From positions 1 through 12,869 of the forward strand of contig JAZRIW010000009.1 in the NCBI GenBank assembly GCA_045645505.1: DNA of 12,869 nt. Direction: 5' to 3'. The translations under genes and the position numbers were made by a program. The stretch's first letter is position 1, and each line of letters starts with the position of its first letter. This DNA comes from Fumia sp045645505. Its GTDB lineage: Bacteria; Bacillota; Clostridia; Oscillospirales; Ruminococcaceae. Below, piece after piece: positions 11,739-12,869 of this stretch. Under the pieces are notes generated by a model, which saw nothing but the letters and a program-made list of their open reading frames with translations, searched no databases and was not told the DNA's origin.

Positions 11739-12599
11739 ATGGATAGTAAAGCATTTATTAAATACATATCAGCATTATTGTTATTTGGTCTCAATGGAAT
11801 AGTGGCTAGTCATATACCATTGAACAGTTATGAAATTGTCTTTTTACGAACACTTATTGGTAGTGTTCTGTTGGTTGCCTTGTTTTTACTTGGTAAAGGT
11901 AAGTTTCACATAAAGACATACAAGAAAGATTCACTTTTCATAGTCCTATCTGGTATCGCAATGGGGACAAGTTGGATGTTTCTTTATGAAGCATATCAAC
12001 AAGTAGGTGTAAGTTTATCATCATTACTCTATTATTGCGGACCTGTAATTGTGATGATATTATCGCCGATTATCTTCCGTGAAAAACTAACCGCACCAAA
12101 AGTGTTGGGGTTTGTAACTGTGCTTGCTGGCATTTTTCTTGTGAATGGCAATGCGGTTGGCAGTAGCAATACTTGGGGATTGTTCTGCGGGGTAATGTCG
12201 GCTGTGATGTATTTCTTTATGGTAACACTCAACAAACAGTCAAAAAACATCAGCGGAATGGAAAACTCGGTAATACAACTTGTGGTAAGTTTTTTAACTG
12301 TTGCGGTATTTATGGGAATAAAACAAGGTTTTGTCCTTGATGTTCCTACAAGTGCTTGGGGTTGGATATTTGTGCTTGGTATTCTTAATACAGGCATCGG
12401 TTGTTATCTGTATTTTTCACCACTCGCCAAACTCCCTGTACAAACAGTAGCAGTATGCGGTTATTTAGAACCGCTTTCAGCAGTTGTTTTCGCCGCACTC
12501 CTGCTCGGTGAAAAAATGACTATAATTCAAATAGTCGGTGCCGTTTGCATTATTGGTGGTGCTATGATTGGCGAATTGGTAAAACCAAAGAGAATATGA
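11739..12599 (+). CDS. EamA/DMT-family membrane transporter
   Basis: This 286-residue protein should have ten membrane helices in two EamA repeats (about 5-135 and 145-280), the standard size and layout of drug/metabolite exporters. Visible family hallmarks are the early AHALLIPLNS-like region (here SHIPLNSYEIVFLRTLIGS), the helix-4 segment YCGPVIVMILSPIIFREKLT in repeat 1 and its counterpart YLEPLSAVVFAALLLGEKMT in repeat 2. It sits in the cytoplasmic membrane and probably exports a small metabolite; the substrate cannot be read from sequence. The ATG has aaaggg 10 bases upstream. Copies of the same terminator-type module lie on both sides. The next gene is a cyclase/formamidase relative, so a shared pathway is possible but unproven. 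Confidence 0.9.
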   Translation: MDSKAFIKYISALLLFGLNGIVASHIPLNSYEIVFLRTLIGSVLLVALFLLGKGKFHIKTYKKDSLFIVLSGIAMGTSWMFLYEAYQQVGVSLSSLLYYCGPVIVMILSPIIFREKLTAPKVLGFVTVLAGIFLVNGNAVGSSNTWGLFCGVMSAVMYFFMVTLNKQSKNISGMENSVIQLVVSFLTVAVFMGIKQGFVLDVPTSAWGWIFVLGILNTGIGCYLYFSPLAKLPVQTVAVCGYLEPLSAVVFAALLLGEKMTIIQIVGAVCIIGGAMIGELVKPKRI

Positions 12600-12630
12600 A
12601 AATCCGATTTGCTGAAAAGTTTATAAATTG

Positions 12631-12705
12631 AAAATGCTCTGCTGAAAACCAAACAAAGACAATGAACCCACAGCAGAATCTTCTTGCTGTGGGTTCACAA
12701 TTTTT
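12631..12705 (+). terminator. Terminator-containing repeat module, copy B (after the transporter)
   Basis: This repeats copy A: aaaatgctctgctgaaaa (12631-12648), then gaacccacagc (12664-12674) paired with gctgtgggttc (12686-12696) and a T-tract to 12705. The linker and loop differ in length and sequence, but both stem arms and the tctgctg/cagcaga complementarity (12638-12644 with 12671-12677) are kept. It should end transporter transcription. Confidence 0.75.
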
Positions 12706-12706
12706 A

Positions 12707-12715
12707 TGATACAAT
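12707..12715 (+). promoter_or_regulatory. Extended -10 promoter of the cyclase-family gene
   Basis: TGATACAAT matches the extended -10 pattern TGnTAnAAT. It follows the copy B terminator directly, 38 bases before the ATG. No good -35 box is seen at the usual distance. The surrounding tacaanggg word is shared with the sequence before the transporter. Confidence 0.45.
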
Positions 12716-12753
12716 GGGTTTGATAAACTTGAATTTGACGAGGAGAATATTCA

Positions 12754-12869
12754 ATGAAAATCTATGATATTTCTCAAGAGGTTTTCAGTTGCGAAGTATA
12801 TCCTGGTGACCCTGTACCAGAGAAAACAGCACTGAAATCAATGCAAGAAGGTGAAGTATATAATTTAAC
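12754..12869 (+). CDS. Cyclase / kynurenine-formamidase family protein (5' part only)
   Basis: The window ends after 38 codons. The visible N-terminus begins MKIYDISQEV and continues with YPGDP at 16-20, the opening signature of the metal-dependent cyclase family that includes kynurenine formamidase (DIS...YPGDP; the metal-binding HxGTHxD motif would come later, beyond the window). Such enzymes hydrolyse amide bonds of N-formylkynurenine or related compounds. Actual substrate is unknown. The start has aggag 8 bases upstream and an extended -10 promoter. The downstream part is cut by the window edge, not by mutation. Confidence 0.8.
   Translation, partial: MKIYDISQEVFSCEVYPGDPVPEKTALKSMQEGEVYNL

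Noticed and set aside
11621..12705. Integron-type attC cassettes around the transporter
   Set aside because: The palindromes are intrinsic terminators followed by T-tracts. No attC core sites or integron integrase are visible, and the hairpin does not show the unpaired bases of attC.

Overview
The window is AT-rich. Strong AGGAGG-type ribosome binding sites, TTG and GTG starts, sigma-A-type promoters and a tRNA with an encoded CCA all suggest a low-GC Firmicute, most likely of the class Clostridia. This is inferred from style and family resemblance, not from a database match.

Layout. (1) 1-1980 is accessory DNA. An XRE repressor and a translationally coupled ImmA/IrrE-type metallopeptidase face away from a strong promoter that fires leftward out of the window, with palindromic operators between. 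A stretch of decayed coding DNA follows, up to the 3' end of a tRNA-Thr(CGU) gene. (2) 1981-5210 is chromosomal: tRNA-Thr, a class B penicillin-binding protein (both on minus) and guaA. The GuaA has an intact ATP-pyrophosphatase and dimerisation half, but its glutaminase domain is shortened and lacks the catalytic Cys. (3) 5197-11519 is a complete-looking 6.3-kb integrated element at the 3' end of guaA. It is bounded by a 15-bp direct repeat that restores the last guaA codons. It holds an integrase and an XRE repressor (minus), diverging from a rightward set: two small proteins, a P4-type primase-helicase, a probable replication origin, a lipoprotein, tiny ORFs, an 11-bp repeat field and a small excisionase-like protein at the far end. 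(4) 11520-11600 looks like the left end of a second guaA-targeting element whose integrase is gone. (5) 11621-12869 carries an EamA/DMT transporter and the start of a cyclase/kynurenine-formamidase family gene, each preceded by a copy of the same terminator-containing module.

How the element should work (inference). The repressor holds down the rightward promoter through four copies of a 10-bp site. When released, the primase-helicase replicates the excised circle from the inverted repeat just after its gene. Integrase and Xis act on matching 11-bp arm-type sites at both ends. No relaxase, terminase, capsid or toxin gene is visible, so this resembles a stripped phage satellite of PICI/SaPI layout, or an integrative plasmid that relies on a helper. 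The most unusual parts are the paired 11-bp repeats around a very acidic ORF, the degenerate GuaA glutaminase domain, the membrane-anchored ImmA-like protein with a C-terminal Cys/His knuckle, and the vestigial second attachment half-site.
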